The position numbers and the translations under genes were made by a program. From Mycobacterium sp. (GTDB lineage: Bacteria; Actinomycetota; Actinomycetes; Mycobacteriales; Mycobacteriaceae): a stretch of 33,371 nucleotides of DNA. Under the pieces are notes generated by a model. That model ran no database searches. It was not told the origin of the DNA and saw only the letters and a program-made list of their open reading frames with translations. Below, piece after piece: positions 25,386-32,491 of this stretch. The stretch lies in contig JAOPWC010000117.1 in NCBI GenBank assembly GCA_025965895.1, positions 1-33,371 on the forward strand, read 5' to 3'. Position 1 is the first letter of the stretch. Every line of letters starts with the position of its first letter.

Positions 25386-25391
25386 ATCCTA
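25386..25391 (-). promoter_or_regulatory. Candidate -10 for argS, probably leaderless
   Basis: TAGGAT on the minus strand ends 8 nt before the argS GTG, and the intervening GGATCCTC contains no Shine-Dalgarno. This spacing fits a transcript that begins at or next to the start codon. I see no clear -35. Confidence 0.45.
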
Positions 25392-25492
25392 TGGTCTGGC
25401 CCGGATCCAGCCCGAATCCGTTCCGGCCGGTCGCCGGCCACTGCGATGCGTTAGTCTGTCGGAGCCCCAACGGCGCAACGCGACCAGCATGC

Positions 25493-25568
25493 GCCCCCGT
25501 AGCTCAGGGGATAGAGCGTCTGCCTCCGGAGCAGAAGGCCGCAGGTTCGAATCCTGCCGGGGGCACCA
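25493..25568 (+). tRNA. tRNA-Arg (anticodon CCG)
   Basis: Complete 76-nt cloverleaf including an encoded CCA. Acceptor GCCCCCG pairs with CGGGGGC. The D arm is GCTC/GAGC. The anticodon stem TCTGC/GCAGA has loop CTCCGGA, with anticodon CCG at 25526-25528. The T arm is GCAGG-TTCGAAT-CCTGC. A weak -10 (TAGTCT, 25452-25457) lies about 36 nt upstream. The neighbouring integrase faces its 3' end. Confidence 0.97.
25524..25568 (+). other. Predicted left attachment site in the tRNA 3' half
   Basis: A tyrosine integrase gene ends 56 bp beyond the tRNA, oriented toward it. That is the usual layout of elements integrated in tRNA genes, where the 3' half serves as attachment core. I did not find a second copy of the T arm and acceptor sequence in the window, so the core length and the right site are unverified. 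Confidence 0.5.
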
Positions 25569-25623
25569 CCAAAAACATCGGCGGACCTGCACTTTCATGC
25601 ACCGACTCGATATAACCCGCCAC

Positions 25624-26838
25624 CTAAAGCGGCCTCGGTGTCACGACGATGTCACAACCGCGCCCAAACTCTGCCCGGCAGCACGCAGCGCTATCGTCTT
25701 GGCTGTGGGTATAGAGGCGCGCGGTGATCGAGGCATCGGCGTGGCCCAGCCACTTCGCGATGACGGCAAGGGGTACCCCTCGGAGGTGCAGCGCCGTGCC
25801 GCACGAGTGCCTGGCGTCGTGCAGCCGGATCGAGCACACACCGGCCGCCTCGGCCAACTTGTGCCACATCCGTGTGAGTGAGTCCGGCGTGTACGGCTCC
25901 CCCGCCTCGTTCACTGCGACGTAGCCGCTGTCTGCGTGTGCTGCACCGAGCGCCAACCTCTCCTCCGCATAGCGGGCCGAGGCGCGCTTGAGGACGCTGA
26001 TCAAACCCTCATCGAGCGGCAGCGTGCGACACGACGAAAGCGTCTTGGGTGAGTTCTCGACCACGTTGCCCGCGCCCGCCTGAACCCGATTCCTCGCGAC
26101 GGTGATGGTGCCGGCCGCGAAGTCGATGTCCGACCACTTCAATCCGGCGACCTCGCCGCGACGAAGGCCGCTGAGCGCCAGGTACCACAGGTGCCCGTTG
26201 CGGTCCTTATCGGCAGCGCGAAGGACGCGGCGGATCTCGTCGGGCGTATAGGTCGCCATTTCCTGGCGAAGACGCGGAGCCTTCTTCATCGACGCGGCGA
26301 CATTGTGCGAAAGCTCCCGGCGCTCGACGCCGTACGCCAGCAGCGCGCGCCACGCGTCGACGGCTTTGTTGAGCGAGCGGGCCGACCATGCGCGACGGGC
26401 GCGGCCCTTGGCCGTCGTCGAGCCCCCTTCGCGAAGGTCGGTTAACAGACGGTCAAGGTCTGGCCGGGTGAGCTTCTGGACCGGAATGTCGCCATGCCGC
26501 TCACGAAGTGGCGCGAGGCTGAACCGGTAGGCATTGATCGTCGTCGCGCGGGCGTTGTGCAGCGACGCGAGCCAGTCGCTGCATAGGTCCTCCACCGTCA
26601 CCGCCTTGCGCGGAACGAACCTCTCCGTTGACGCCTGCTGGGCGATCTCGGCCAAGGCATCACGGGCCTGCTTCTCGGTGGTGTAGCGGCGGCGGACCTG
26701 CTGACGGTTGCCGGTCTCCTGGTTGATCCCTGCGTCGATCGTCAATTGGTAGCGCCAAACCTTTTTGCCGGTCTTACGGTCGAGCACCTCGACCTTCTTG
26801 ATCTGCGGCGGTAACTGCTGCCTACTCACTCGACTCAC
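25624..26838 (-). CDS. int: Tyrosine recombinase integrase
   Basis: Phage-type integrase, 404 residues. It has an N-terminal arm-binding domain (about 15-70, with KVWRYQLTID and RRRYTTEKQARDALAEI), a SAM-like core-binding domain (about 80-175) and a C-terminal catalytic domain. Catalytic residues are Arg226 (LSGLRRGEV), Lys265, His340 and Arg343 (LHDARHSCG), His366 (WLGHAD) and the nucleophile Tyr376 (RLYTHS). The GTG at 26838 overlaps the end of the XRE gene by 17 bp; a second GTG three codons on is possible. All catalytic residues are present, so it may be active. Confidence 0.95.
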   Translation of the reverse strand: MSRVSRQQLPPQIKKVEVLDRKTGKKVWRYQLTIDAGINQETGNRQQVRRRYTTEKQARDALAEIAQQASTERFVPRKAVTVEDLCSDWLASLHNARATTINAYRFSLAPLRERHGDIPVQKLTRPDLDRLLTDLREGGSTTAKGRARRAWSARSLNKAVDAWRALLAYGVERRELSHNVAASMKKAPRLRQEMATYTPDEIRRVLRAADKDRNGHLWYLALSGLRRGEVAGLKWSDIDFAAGTITVARNRVQAGAGNVVENSPKTLSSCRTLPLDEGLISVLKRASARYAEERLALGAAHADSGYVAVNEAGEPYTPDSLTRMWHKLAEAAGVCSIRLHDARHSCGTALHLRGVPLAVIAKWLGHADASITARLYTHSQDDSAACCRAEFGRGCDIVVTPRPL

Positions 26839-27391
26839 TCTCCTCGGTGCCCCAAAGCCGAGCCTTAGATCGGCCGATCTCTGCGTTGATCGCTGCTAAC
26901 CGTGCCTCGCGCGCCGCGATCATTCGACGCGTCGACGCGTCCTGCTCCATGAGCCGCGCCTTAAAAAGCTCCGAATCCAATTCATGGCGATCCGCTACCG
27001 CCTGAACAAGATCGATGCCGTCGTTGTGTGATCCGACCATCCATGCCGTGCTACCGCACAACCATTGACGCGCCCCCACGGCATCCGCGATGTGGGTTGG
27101 CACCAGGTGCCCCGTTCCCTCGGGAAAGCTCGGAAAGAGCAACAGCACCGGCGGAATATCTAGCGCCACAGCAAGGACGAGCAGCTCGGCCACGTCGAAC
27201 TTGCCGGCCCGATTGTTGGTCTCAATCTTCGAAATCGCAACGCGTGTAATGGGATAGCCAAGTTTCCGTGTCCGCTCGGCGAGCTGCTGGGCGGTCATCT
27301 TCAGCGCTTTGCGCCTGGCCTGCACGGCGGCACCAAGCCTCGCGGACAAATCCAGCTCCCAAGACTTCGCCCCTTGATCAATGTTCGGCAT
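26822..27391 (-). CDS. XRE-family HTH regulator, probable element repressor
   Basis: A 189-residue protein. An XRE helix-turn-helix occupies about residues 20-86 (LGAAVQARRKALKMTAQQLA, ITRVAISKIETNNRAGKFDV, then VALDIPPVLLLFP). The C-terminal half is rich in Arg, Glu and Ala and probably helical; it has no peptidase motif of the LexA/CI type. ATG at 27391 chosen (MPNIDQGAKSWELDLSARLG); the frame extends upstream to 27478 through the control region. It is divergent from xis and co-transcribed with int, so it could control both directions. Confidence 0.85.
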   Translation of the reverse strand: MPNIDQGAKSWELDLSARLGAAVQARRKALKMTAQQLAERTRKLGYPITRVAISKIETNNRAGKFDVAELLVLAVALDIPPVLLLFPSFPEGTGHLVPTHIADAVGARQWLCGSTAWMVGSHNDGIDLVQAVADRHELDSELFKARLMEQDASTRRMIAAREARLAAINAEIGRSKARLWGTEESESSE

Positions 27392-27499
27392 CGCGACACG
27401 TCCACGTGGATACGACGGCGTTCCGGCACATCCGTGTAAGCTCCATAACGAGCAGGGTAGCTCAAATCTGTGTCGCATACCAGAACATCGGAGGAACTG
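27392..27499. promoter_or_regulatory. Divergent control region between repressor and excisionase genes
   Basis: A 108-bp gap holding both outward promoters. A perfect palindrome TCCACGTGGA lies at 27401-27410, 10 bp from the XRE start codon, and is a candidate operator. GCGACAC near 27394 recurs inverted (GTGTCGC) near 27471. TAAGCT (about 27436) and TATCCA (minus strand, about 27408-27413) are possible -10 elements. None is certain. Confidence 0.45.
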
Positions 27500-27712
27500 A
27501 TGCAGGAACTTGTGCCGGAGCTAGCTGAGCGCGTAGCCCGGTTGCACGACATCGAGGGCGTGATGGAACGACTGAAACTCGGCCGGTCCACCGTCTTCGC
27601 CGAGTTGGCCAGCGGCCGACTGCGTTCGGTGAAAGTTGGCCGTCGCCGACTCGTCCCGGAGTCGGCCATCGCGGACTTTATCGCGGGGCTGGAAGCGGGC
27701 GCTCATGGATAG
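27500..27712 (+). CDS. Excisionase-like MerR-type HTH protein
   Basis: A 70-residue protein with the short winged-helix pattern of excisionases and MerR-like HTH-17 domains: the HDIEGVMERLKLGRSTVFAE helices, ASGRLRSVKVGRRRLVPESA wing and DFIAGLEAG end. It probably directs integrase toward excision or acts as the early regulator. ATG at 27500 is preceded by GGAGG at good spacing; a GTG at 27470 would add 10 residues and is less likely. The end overlaps the next gene by 8 bp. Confidence 0.85.
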   Translation: MQELVPELAERVARLHDIEGVMERLKLGRSTVFAELASGRLRSVKVGRRRLVPESAIADFIAGLEAGAHG

Positions 27713-28052
27713 CTCCGCTGAAAACCCGATCCGGTGGAATTACGTCACCGACGACCAGCTCAGCCTGGAGGGGGTTGGACCGCCCCCCGGAAATGGCGAA
27801 GGCCGGCCTCCGCTACAAAGGCCGACCGACGCCGAACAGTTAGATCACACCACCAACCGCTCCCAGTGTAATCCGGACGCCGACGAACCCGAGCATGTAC
27901 GTGGCTTTTATCGGAACTGGGTCGTCTGCTGGCCCGAGGTGCCGCAGGACATACCTTCCCAGCTTCGCCGCCGGCAGTGCGCGAAGCGCCGTCTGCCGGT
28001 GCTGGAGAACGGCAGTGACGGGGACATGGCATCGCCGAGGTGGTGGCGATGA
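27705..28052 (+). CDS. Hypothetical element protein (115 aa)
   Basis: Not recognised. The start ATG (MDSSAENPIRWNYVTDDQLS) lies inside the end of the xis-like gene, and its stop overlaps the DUF3631 start in ATGA, which supports a real gene in the operon. The N-terminal half is polar and proline-rich. The C-terminal part (GFYRNWVVCWPEVPQDIPSQ and RRRQCAKRRLPVLENGSDGD) is basic and resembles tails of other small phage-encoded proteins. No clear domain. Confidence 0.6.
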   Translation: MDSSAENPIRWNYVTDDQLSLEGVGPPPGNGEGRPPLQRPTDAEQLDHTTNRSQCNPDADEPEHVRGFYRNWVVCWPEVPQDIPSQLRRRQCAKRRLPVLENGSDGDMASPRWWR

Positions 28053-29395
28053 CCAACGAAGAATTGATCCAACACGGTAAGAACGTCACCCGCCAAGTTT
28101 CATATTCGCTTGCCGCGCAGCTGCTTGATGACATCAAGGCGTTCCTGCAGCGGTTCGTGGTGTACCCAAGTAATCACGAGCTCGTAGCTCATGTGTTGTG
28201 GATCGGACACACGTGGCTCATGGATCGCTGGGAGTCGACACCACGAATCGCGTTCCTGTCACCGGAGCCGGCGTCGGGGAAATCGCGGGCACTGGAAGTC
28301 TCTGAGGGGCTGGTGCCGAGGCCAGTGCACGCGGTGAACACATCGCCGGCATATCTGTTCCGGAAGGTGTCCGATCCGGATGGGCGCCCAACGATTCTCT
28401 ACGACGAGATCGACACAGTATTCGGCCCGAAAGCCAAAGACAACGAAGACATCCGCGGCATGCTCAACGCGGGCCACCGAAAAGGCGCCACAGCGGGACG
28501 GTGCGTTCTGCGCGGCAAGAACGTGGAAACCGAAGAACTACCGGCGTACTGCGCTGTCGCACTGGCGGGACTCGACGACCTACCCGACACCATCATGACG
28601 CGCAGTGTGGTTGTCCGTATGCGGCGCCGGGCCGCGAATGAACCGATCGAGCCGTGGCGGCAGCGCATCAATGGTCCACAAGCCGCGAAGCTGCACAAGC
28701 GACTCTTCGAATGGTCATCCAAAGTGACACCGAGTTGGCCCGAGATCCCCGACGAAGTCACCGACCGGGACGCCGATGTCTGGGAAGCGCTGCTCGCTGT
28801 CGCCGACCTTGCTGGGGACCGCTGGGCAGAAGCCGCACGCAAGGCCGCTGTAACGCTTGTAACGGCTTCTCGCCAACGGACCCCCAGTACGGGGATTCTG
28901 CTTCTACGGGACATAAAGAAGGTGTTCGAGCGGGCTGGGGAGGTCAAGCTTCCGACAGAGGAAGTTCTAGCGGCGCTTAGCGCTATGGCCGAATCACCGT
29001 GGGCGGTCATTCGCCGAGGTGAACCGATCGACAACCGCGGGCTGTCGAATCGCCTGAAGAAATATGGCATTGGTCCAAAGCTGCACCGCGACGGCGACAA
29101 GGTATTTCGCGGTTACGCGCGCTCCCAGTTCGAGGATGCGTGGAAGCGGTACCTCGAAGGGCTGCCCGATGACGACGAAGACGACGAAGAAGACCCACAC
29201 CCGTCAGGGGATCCACCCGTTACATCCGTTACACCCGTTGCGGAGCCTGTAACCGCTGTAACGGATGTAACGCATACGCAAGCTGACGAGCGGGCAGACA
29301 GATCCTGCGCCTGCGGCGCTCAACTAGCCAACGACAACGCCACCGGCATGTGCGCGGAGTGCGCCTTCATTAAGCGCGAGGGGGTGTACGGATGA
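28049..29395 (+). CDS. DUF3631 ATPase with C-terminal zinc ribbon
   Basis: A 448-residue protein. The N-terminal ATPase domain has a Walker A-like SPEPASGKS (71-79) and Walker B ILYDEID (116-122), followed by DNEDIRGMLNAGHRKGATAG. This is the DUF3631 pattern found in replication modules of actinobacterial phages and islands, often as a helicase or primase partner. A winged-helix-like region lies at about 280-370. An Asp/Glu-rich linker (373-382), a Val-Thr repeat segment (391-408) and a zinc ribbon (Cys420, Cys422, Cys435, Cys438) follow. ATG at 28049 chosen because of the ATGA overlap. Replication of the excised element is inferred. Its 3' end contains the TGTAACG repeats. Confidence 0.85.
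   Translation: MTNEELIQHGKNVTRQVSYSLAAQLLDDIKAFLQRFVVYPSNHELVAHVLWIGHTWLMDRWESTPRIAFLSPEPASGKSRALEVSEGLVPRPVHAVNTSPAYLFRKVSDPDGRPTILYDEIDTVFGPKAKDNEDIRGMLNAGHRKGATAGRCVLRGKNVETEELPAYCAVALAGLDDLPDTIMTRSVVVRMRRRAANEPIEPWRQRINGPQAAKLHKRLFEWSSKVTPSWPEIPDEVTDRDADVWEALLAVADLAGDRWAEAARKAAVTLVTASRQRTPSTGILLLRDIKKVFERAGEVKLPTEEVLAALSAMAESPWAVIRRGEPIDNRGLSNRLKKYGIGPKLHRDGDKVFRGYARSQFEDAWKRYLEGLPDDDEDDEEDPHPSGDPPVTSVTPVAEPVTAVTDVTHTQADERADRSCACGAQLANDNATGMCAECAFIKREGVYG
29218..29272. repeat. 16-bp inverted repeat made of TGTAACG heptamers
   Basis: CGTTACATCCGTTACA (29218-29233) and its exact reverse complement (29257-29272) flank a 23-bp spacer. On the right, TGTAAC(C/G) recurs three times with 9-bp period (29248, 29257, 29266). 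On the left, CGTTACA occurs twice with the same period. Another pair of TGTAACG, 9 bp apart, lies at 28849-28864 in the same gene. The repeat codes for the Val-Thr segment, but the codons switch from GTT-ACA to GTA-ACG exactly where the orientation flips. Confidence 0.85.
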
Positions 29396-29661
29396 CGCAT
29401 GATGAAGTCGACCGCGGACTATGTGACCTTGAACGGCACGCCAACGGGAGCACAGTCAAGACCGCCTGGGCGCGTGCTGAACACACCATGCGCGGACAAA
29501 TCAGGGCGTTCGCACACGACACCGATCAACGCCTCGGCCGCGAACCTGGGCCGACTCTGCGTGCCATACAGGCGATCCTTGGATGCCGGCTGGAGCAGGC
29601 CGGGCTGGATGACTTGGAGAAAATCTTCCGGGCGCTCAGCGAATGGTATGAGGCGCGATGA
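29392..29661 (+). CDS. Hypothetical element protein (89 aa)
   Basis: Not recognised. Starts in an ATGA overlap with the DUF3631 gene and ends in an ATGA overlap with the 28-codon gene, so it is firmly embedded in the operon. The sequence is polar and predicted helical (TVKTAWARAEHTMRGQIRAF, LRAIQAILGCRLEQAGLDDL, EKIFRALSEWYEAR), without zinc or HTH motifs. Confidence 0.65.
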   Translation: MTHDEVDRGLCDLERHANGSTVKTAWARAEHTMRGQIRAFAHDTDQRLGREPGPTLRAIQAILGCRLEQAGLDDLEKIFRALSEWYEAR

Positions 29662-29744
29662 CCGGATGCCGACTTACAGACCATGGGCGTCCAGTTGAGG
29701 TATCAGTACCCCAACCGAGCAAGCTTCAGGCGGTGGCCGGATGA
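29658..29744 (+). CDS. Putative 28-aa microprotein between two ATGA overlaps
   Basis: ATG at 29658 overlaps the preceding TGA, and its own TGA at 29742-29744 overlaps the ATG of the next gene. The product reads MTGCRLTDHGRPVEVSVPQP then SKLQAVAG. Two exact 4-nt start/stop overlaps make chance less likely and would allow ribosomes to pass through by re-initiation. It may be a coding relay with no function for the peptide. Unrecognised. Confidence 0.45.
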   Translation: MTGCRLTDHGRPVEVSVPQPSKLQAVAG

Positions 29745-30121
29745 CACTGACTCCCCGCCATTTACGCCAGGCTCTGTGGTGCGCCGGGGCGGTGCGGGAA
29801 TCCCGCGCGACCGGGAAGCCGGTGCCGGGGCCGCTGCTGGCTTGGAACTCGGAAGTCGTCCGGGCGCTCGAGCTAGAAGTCGCGCTGTCGTCTACACGAC
29901 AACCGCGACAACAAACCGATTGTGAGAGTGCAGAATTGAGGGATGCGGTGGCATGGGTTGGCGCGGCGCTGGCCGCGAGCATTCTCGGCTGGGACCTTCG
30001 AAAGGTTCAGCGACGAGCGAGCGACTTGTCCGGCCGGAAAGTGGCCGGCCGCTGGATCTTCCCGGAAACCATCGTCCGAGAGTATACGGCGGTGGTGACA
30101 GATGAGCGACGTTCCGCCTGA
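29741..30121 (+). CDS. Helix-turn-helix protein of phage type (126 aa)
   Basis: The N-terminal part (LTPRHLRQALWCAGAVRESR) and the linker resemble small proteins of mycobacterial prophages. The C-terminal part (WVGAALAASILGWDLRKVQR, then RASDLSGRKVAGRWIFPETI) has the layout of an excisionase/HTH-17-like domain: two helices followed by a GRW-I wing. It probably binds DNA, perhaps as a late regulator. ATG starts in an ATGA overlap; the end overlaps the next gene by 20 bp. Confidence 0.65.
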   Translation: MTLTPRHLRQALWCAGAVRESRATGKPVPGPLLAWNSEVVRALELEVALSSTRQPRQQTDCESAELRDAVAWVGAALAASILGWDLRKVQRRASDLSGRKVAGRWIFPETIVREYTAVVTDERRSA

Positions 30122-30548
30122 GGTGGAAAGAGCGTTGGCGAAAATGGATCCAGGCGCATGGGACGCATTCGTGGCGCGCGTCAGGGCACCGGATACCGCT
30201 GAGCAGTTCCGATCTATTGCGGCGAAGTCGGTTAAGGGTGACCGGCTGGAGTCGCTGTGCCGCGTCGCGAATGTGTCGGCCTTCGTAGGCGACGAGGGGC
30301 AGATCGATGAGGCGAAAGTGCAGAGCCATCTGTCGGCGTTATTCGGCCAGCCACAGCAGCCACAGGATTCCGGCCCGTACCGGGCGGGCACAGCGGTGAT
30401 TCCGGGCGCTGCCGGCGCCGCTGAGGCGCGCCGCCGGTTTGAAGGGACAACGGGTTACGTCGCTGGCGGCCGGGAGGTCATACCTGGGGCGCCGGGCGCT
30501 GCAGGCAGCGTCGAGGCTAAGCGCCGCTTCGGGAAGAAGGAGCAGTAA
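30102..30548 (+). CDS. Hypothetical protein, possibly scaffold-like (148 aa)
   Basis: Begins MSDVPPEVERALAKMDPGAW, with helical segments and a VSAFVGDEGQIDEAKVQSHL segment. It ends in a basic tail with a repeated motif: VIPGAAGAAEARRRF and VIPGAPGAAGSVEAKRRFG. The acidic helical body with a DG-x-IDEAKV motif and Ala/Gly/Arg tail recalls C-terminal regions of actinophage scaffolding proteins as I remember them. This is only a resemblance and no capsid gene follows. TAATG junction with the next gene. Confidence 0.55.
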   Translation: MSDVPPEVERALAKMDPGAWDAFVARVRAPDTAEQFRSIAAKSVKGDRLESLCRVANVSAFVGDEGQIDEAKVQSHLSALFGQPQQPQDSGPYRAGTAVIPGAAGAAEARRRFEGTTGYVAGGREVIPGAPGAAGSVEAKRRFGKKEQ

Positions 30549-31423
30549 TGCCGTCTAACGTGTTGTCGATTATGGCCCGGGCGCGGGGGAACTCTTACTT
30601 GGCTCGGGCTATCGGGGAGATCACCGACTACGTTCAGGCAGTCGCATTGCGGGAGAAGGCACTTAAGCGCCAGCAGGCGTTGCCGGCAGTGCAGTGGCCC
30701 TCACAACCGGTCTCAGTTGAAGACGACGTGGATATGTTTCTGTCTGGGGTCGCGGCGGCCGTCGCCGACGAGCGCACCCGCGAAGCCCAAGCCCTGGCGC
30801 TGGCCAATGTGGTGCGGTCCTGCAACAGTGTCATCGAGCAGACGCTCACGGTGCACGCCGATCGCATCTTGAAGTCGTTGCACACTGATATGCGGCAGCT
30901 GTTTACGGATGTCGATGAGGTGGTGGGTCTGCTGCGCGGTGCCCGCAACGCCGAGCAAGCGATCACCGCCGGTACCGCGGACGCGTGGGCTCAGCTGCCC
31001 CCGCTGCGAAAGTCATACGACGAGATCAGACAGGCGCAAGCGGTGGTGATGGCGGAAACCGACTATCCAGCGTTGTCGCGGACACATTACTGCGATGAGC
31101 CGCTGGCGTCGGACCTCATGTTGCGGAACCTCGACACAATATGGCCCGACTGGCGCCAACCACCTCCGAGCCTGATCATGTTGAGCGGTTCCCCGCCGGA
31201 CCGGTGGCCGTGGCCTAATCAGCCTATTCCCCAATTGATTTGGCTATCAGTCAGCGACGCGGAGCCTTGGGTGCCGACCCAGCGGAAACTGGATTCCCTT
31301 TTCGCCGAGCGGCAGGCACGGCTAAACCCACCGCCGAAGAAGACGCCGACCGGCCCCGTCCCACGCCAAACGTCCGGCCCGGACGCCCATCACCGCGTCA
31401 TCAAACGCGTCACAGCCATCTGA
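30548..31423 (+). CDS. Hypothetical element protein (291 aa)
   Basis: Not recognised. A largely helical, soluble protein: N-terminal Arg/Ala-rich segment (MARARGNSYLARAIGEITDY), Gln/Leu-rich helices (VEDDVDMFLSGVAAAVADER), a possible coiled coil at about 95-135, a Pro/Trp-rich segment (TIWPDWRQPPPSLIML, PPDRWPWPNQPIPQL) and a basic Pro-rich tail. No signal peptide or transmembrane helix. Start ATG shares its A with the TAA of the preceding gene. Length and place would fit a structural or host-interaction protein; I cannot assign one. Confidence 0.65.
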   Translation: MPSNVLSIMARARGNSYLARAIGEITDYVQAVALREKALKRQQALPAVQWPSQPVSVEDDVDMFLSGVAAAVADERTREAQALALANVVRSCNSVIEQTLTVHADRILKSLHTDMRQLFTDVDEVVGLLRGARNAEQAITAGTADAWAQLPPLRKSYDEIRQAQAVVMAETDYPALSRTHYCDEPLASDLMLRNLDTIWPDWRQPPPSLIMLSGSPPDRWPWPNQPIPQLIWLSVSDAEPWVPTQRKLDSLFAERQARLNPPPKKTPTGPVPRQTSGPDAHHRVIKRVTAI

Positions 31424-31448
31424 AGAACAAAGAACAGGAGCAACAAAC

Positions 31449-31628
31449 ATGGCGGACACCTTCGACAGCGACCCGAACACGTTGCCGCCCTTGACCAAAG
31501 CAATCCGTCAGTGCTGGCCGATGGCAACAGCAACCGGCGCGCAAATTCAGCCAGGCGAGATTTCGTTGCGGGCATTTCTCGACGCGGTTCACGGCATCGA
31601 AAACCGGCTCATCGCCGGGGGGCTGTGA
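31449..31628 (+). CDS. Small hypothetical protein (59 aa)
   Basis: ATG at 31449 lies 25 bp after the 291-aa gene and is preceded by ACAGGAGCAA, a usable Shine-Dalgarno. The product starts MADTFDSDPNTLPPLTKAIR and ends ISLRAFLDAVHGIENRLIAG-GL. No domain recognised. It is the last convincing gene of the rightward operon. Confidence 0.55.
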   Translation: MADTFDSDPNTLPPLTKAIRQCWPMATATGAQIQPGEISLRAFLDAVHGIENRLIAGGL

Positions 31629-31879
31629 TCGCCTTTGCCAAGCATCCAACAGACCAGCGGCGGCGCACGGCGTCAACCGGCCCACTCCTGCCGGAAGGGT
31701 CGCCCACGACGGCACAAGTGCGAGCTCGGCCCGAGGCGGCATCTGCGCCACGCCGCCGCCCCATACCAGCCCGGCAGACCCCCAGGGAGGGAACCCCGGT
31801 GCCACCCCAAGCGGACACCGGATAACACTGATGCTCGGGTTGGCTACGAGTCTGGGACTTTTGCGACCGTACGGCCGGG
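31629..31879 (+). other. Region with two weak overlapping reading frames
   Basis: One frame (GTG 31625 to TAA 31825) overlaps the preceding TGA in GTGA and gives a 66-residue Pro/Arg/Thr-rich product. The other (TTG 31635 to TGA 31883) has higher GC at third positions and gives an Arg/His/Pro-rich product with scattered Cys and His (HSCRKGRPRRHKC). Neither has a Shine-Dalgarno or a recognisable domain. I cannot say which, if either, is real. Confidence 0.3.
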
Positions 31880-32092
31880 TTGAGCGGCTGTCCGGGGGTT
31901 TGTGCTGGTGACGGGGCGTCGTTCAGGGGGGGTCTGCCGTTTGTGGCGTGCGGTTGGTGTGGTGCGGAGGTGCGCCAGACGCGTTCGGGGCGGATGCGGC
32001 GGTGGTGTTCGGAGTCATGCCGTTTGAAGTCCTATCGGGCGCATAGGCGCAATGCTCCGAGGCCACGCGCCGAGGTACGCGCCCATGCCTAA
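31880..32092 (+). CDS. Small zinc-ribbon protein (70 aa)
   Basis: Contains CGWCGAEVRQTRSGRMRRWC followed by SESCRLKSYRAHRR. This is a treble-clef-like zinc ribbon (CxxC ... CxxxC) with a basic tail, seen in short actinobacterial proteins of unknown function. Two more cysteines precede it (SGCPGVC). The start is uncertain: TTG at 31880 gives the longest form, and a GTG just before the first CxxC (near 31940) is an alternative. It may bind nucleic acid; that is inference from the fold and charge. Confidence 0.5.
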   Translation: MSGCPGVCAGDGASFRGGLPFVACGWCGAEVRQTRSGRMRRWCSESCRLKSYRAHRRNAPRPRAEVRAHA

Positions 32093-32329
32093 CCAACCCG
32101 GGACGGTCACGCGTCACCAATGCGACGCCAGGCATCCCCACCGGATACGCAGACAAACTGGCCACGACGGTGGCCAATCAACCGAGACGGGGACGACAAC
32201 CCGTCAAACCCCCCGCGCGACCCACAGCCCAATCAGGCGCGCGGGAAGGGGCACGCCAACACCCGCCACAGCTTGTCGTACACCCCGGGCAGCCTGTAGC
32301 CGCCGCCTCCGCCGTTCCCACTAACTCGC

Positions 32330-32491
32330 GCCGTTGCGGTCCCGATCCCAGTGACCCTGCGTCAAGTCGAGTCCGGCCGTGGCCGGCGGTGGTGTTCGGA
32401 TGCGTGCCGGATGAAGTCCTATCGGGCGCATGGTCGGGAAAGTAAACGTCGAACTCCTAACGCCTGGATTCAATTGTCTGTAGCTGGGTAG
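32330..32491 (+). pseudogene. Degenerate second copy of the zinc-ribbon gene
   Basis: From 32351 the frame reads VTLRQVESGRGRRWCSDACR then MKSYRAHGRESKRRTPNAWI and stops at 32489-32491. The middle aligns with RQTRSGRMRRWCSESCRLKSYRAH of the gene 380 bp upstream, and the DNA identity is high (GAAGTCCTATCGGGCGCAT shared). The first CxxC is missing: the corresponding bases (TGCGGT near 32336) are in another frame. Probably a recombined or decayed duplicate. Confidence 0.6.

Noticed and set aside
25639..25660. TGTCAC direct repeats near the integrase 3' end as arm-type integrase sites
   Set aside because: Only two short copies inside coding sequence; too little to support a binding-site call.
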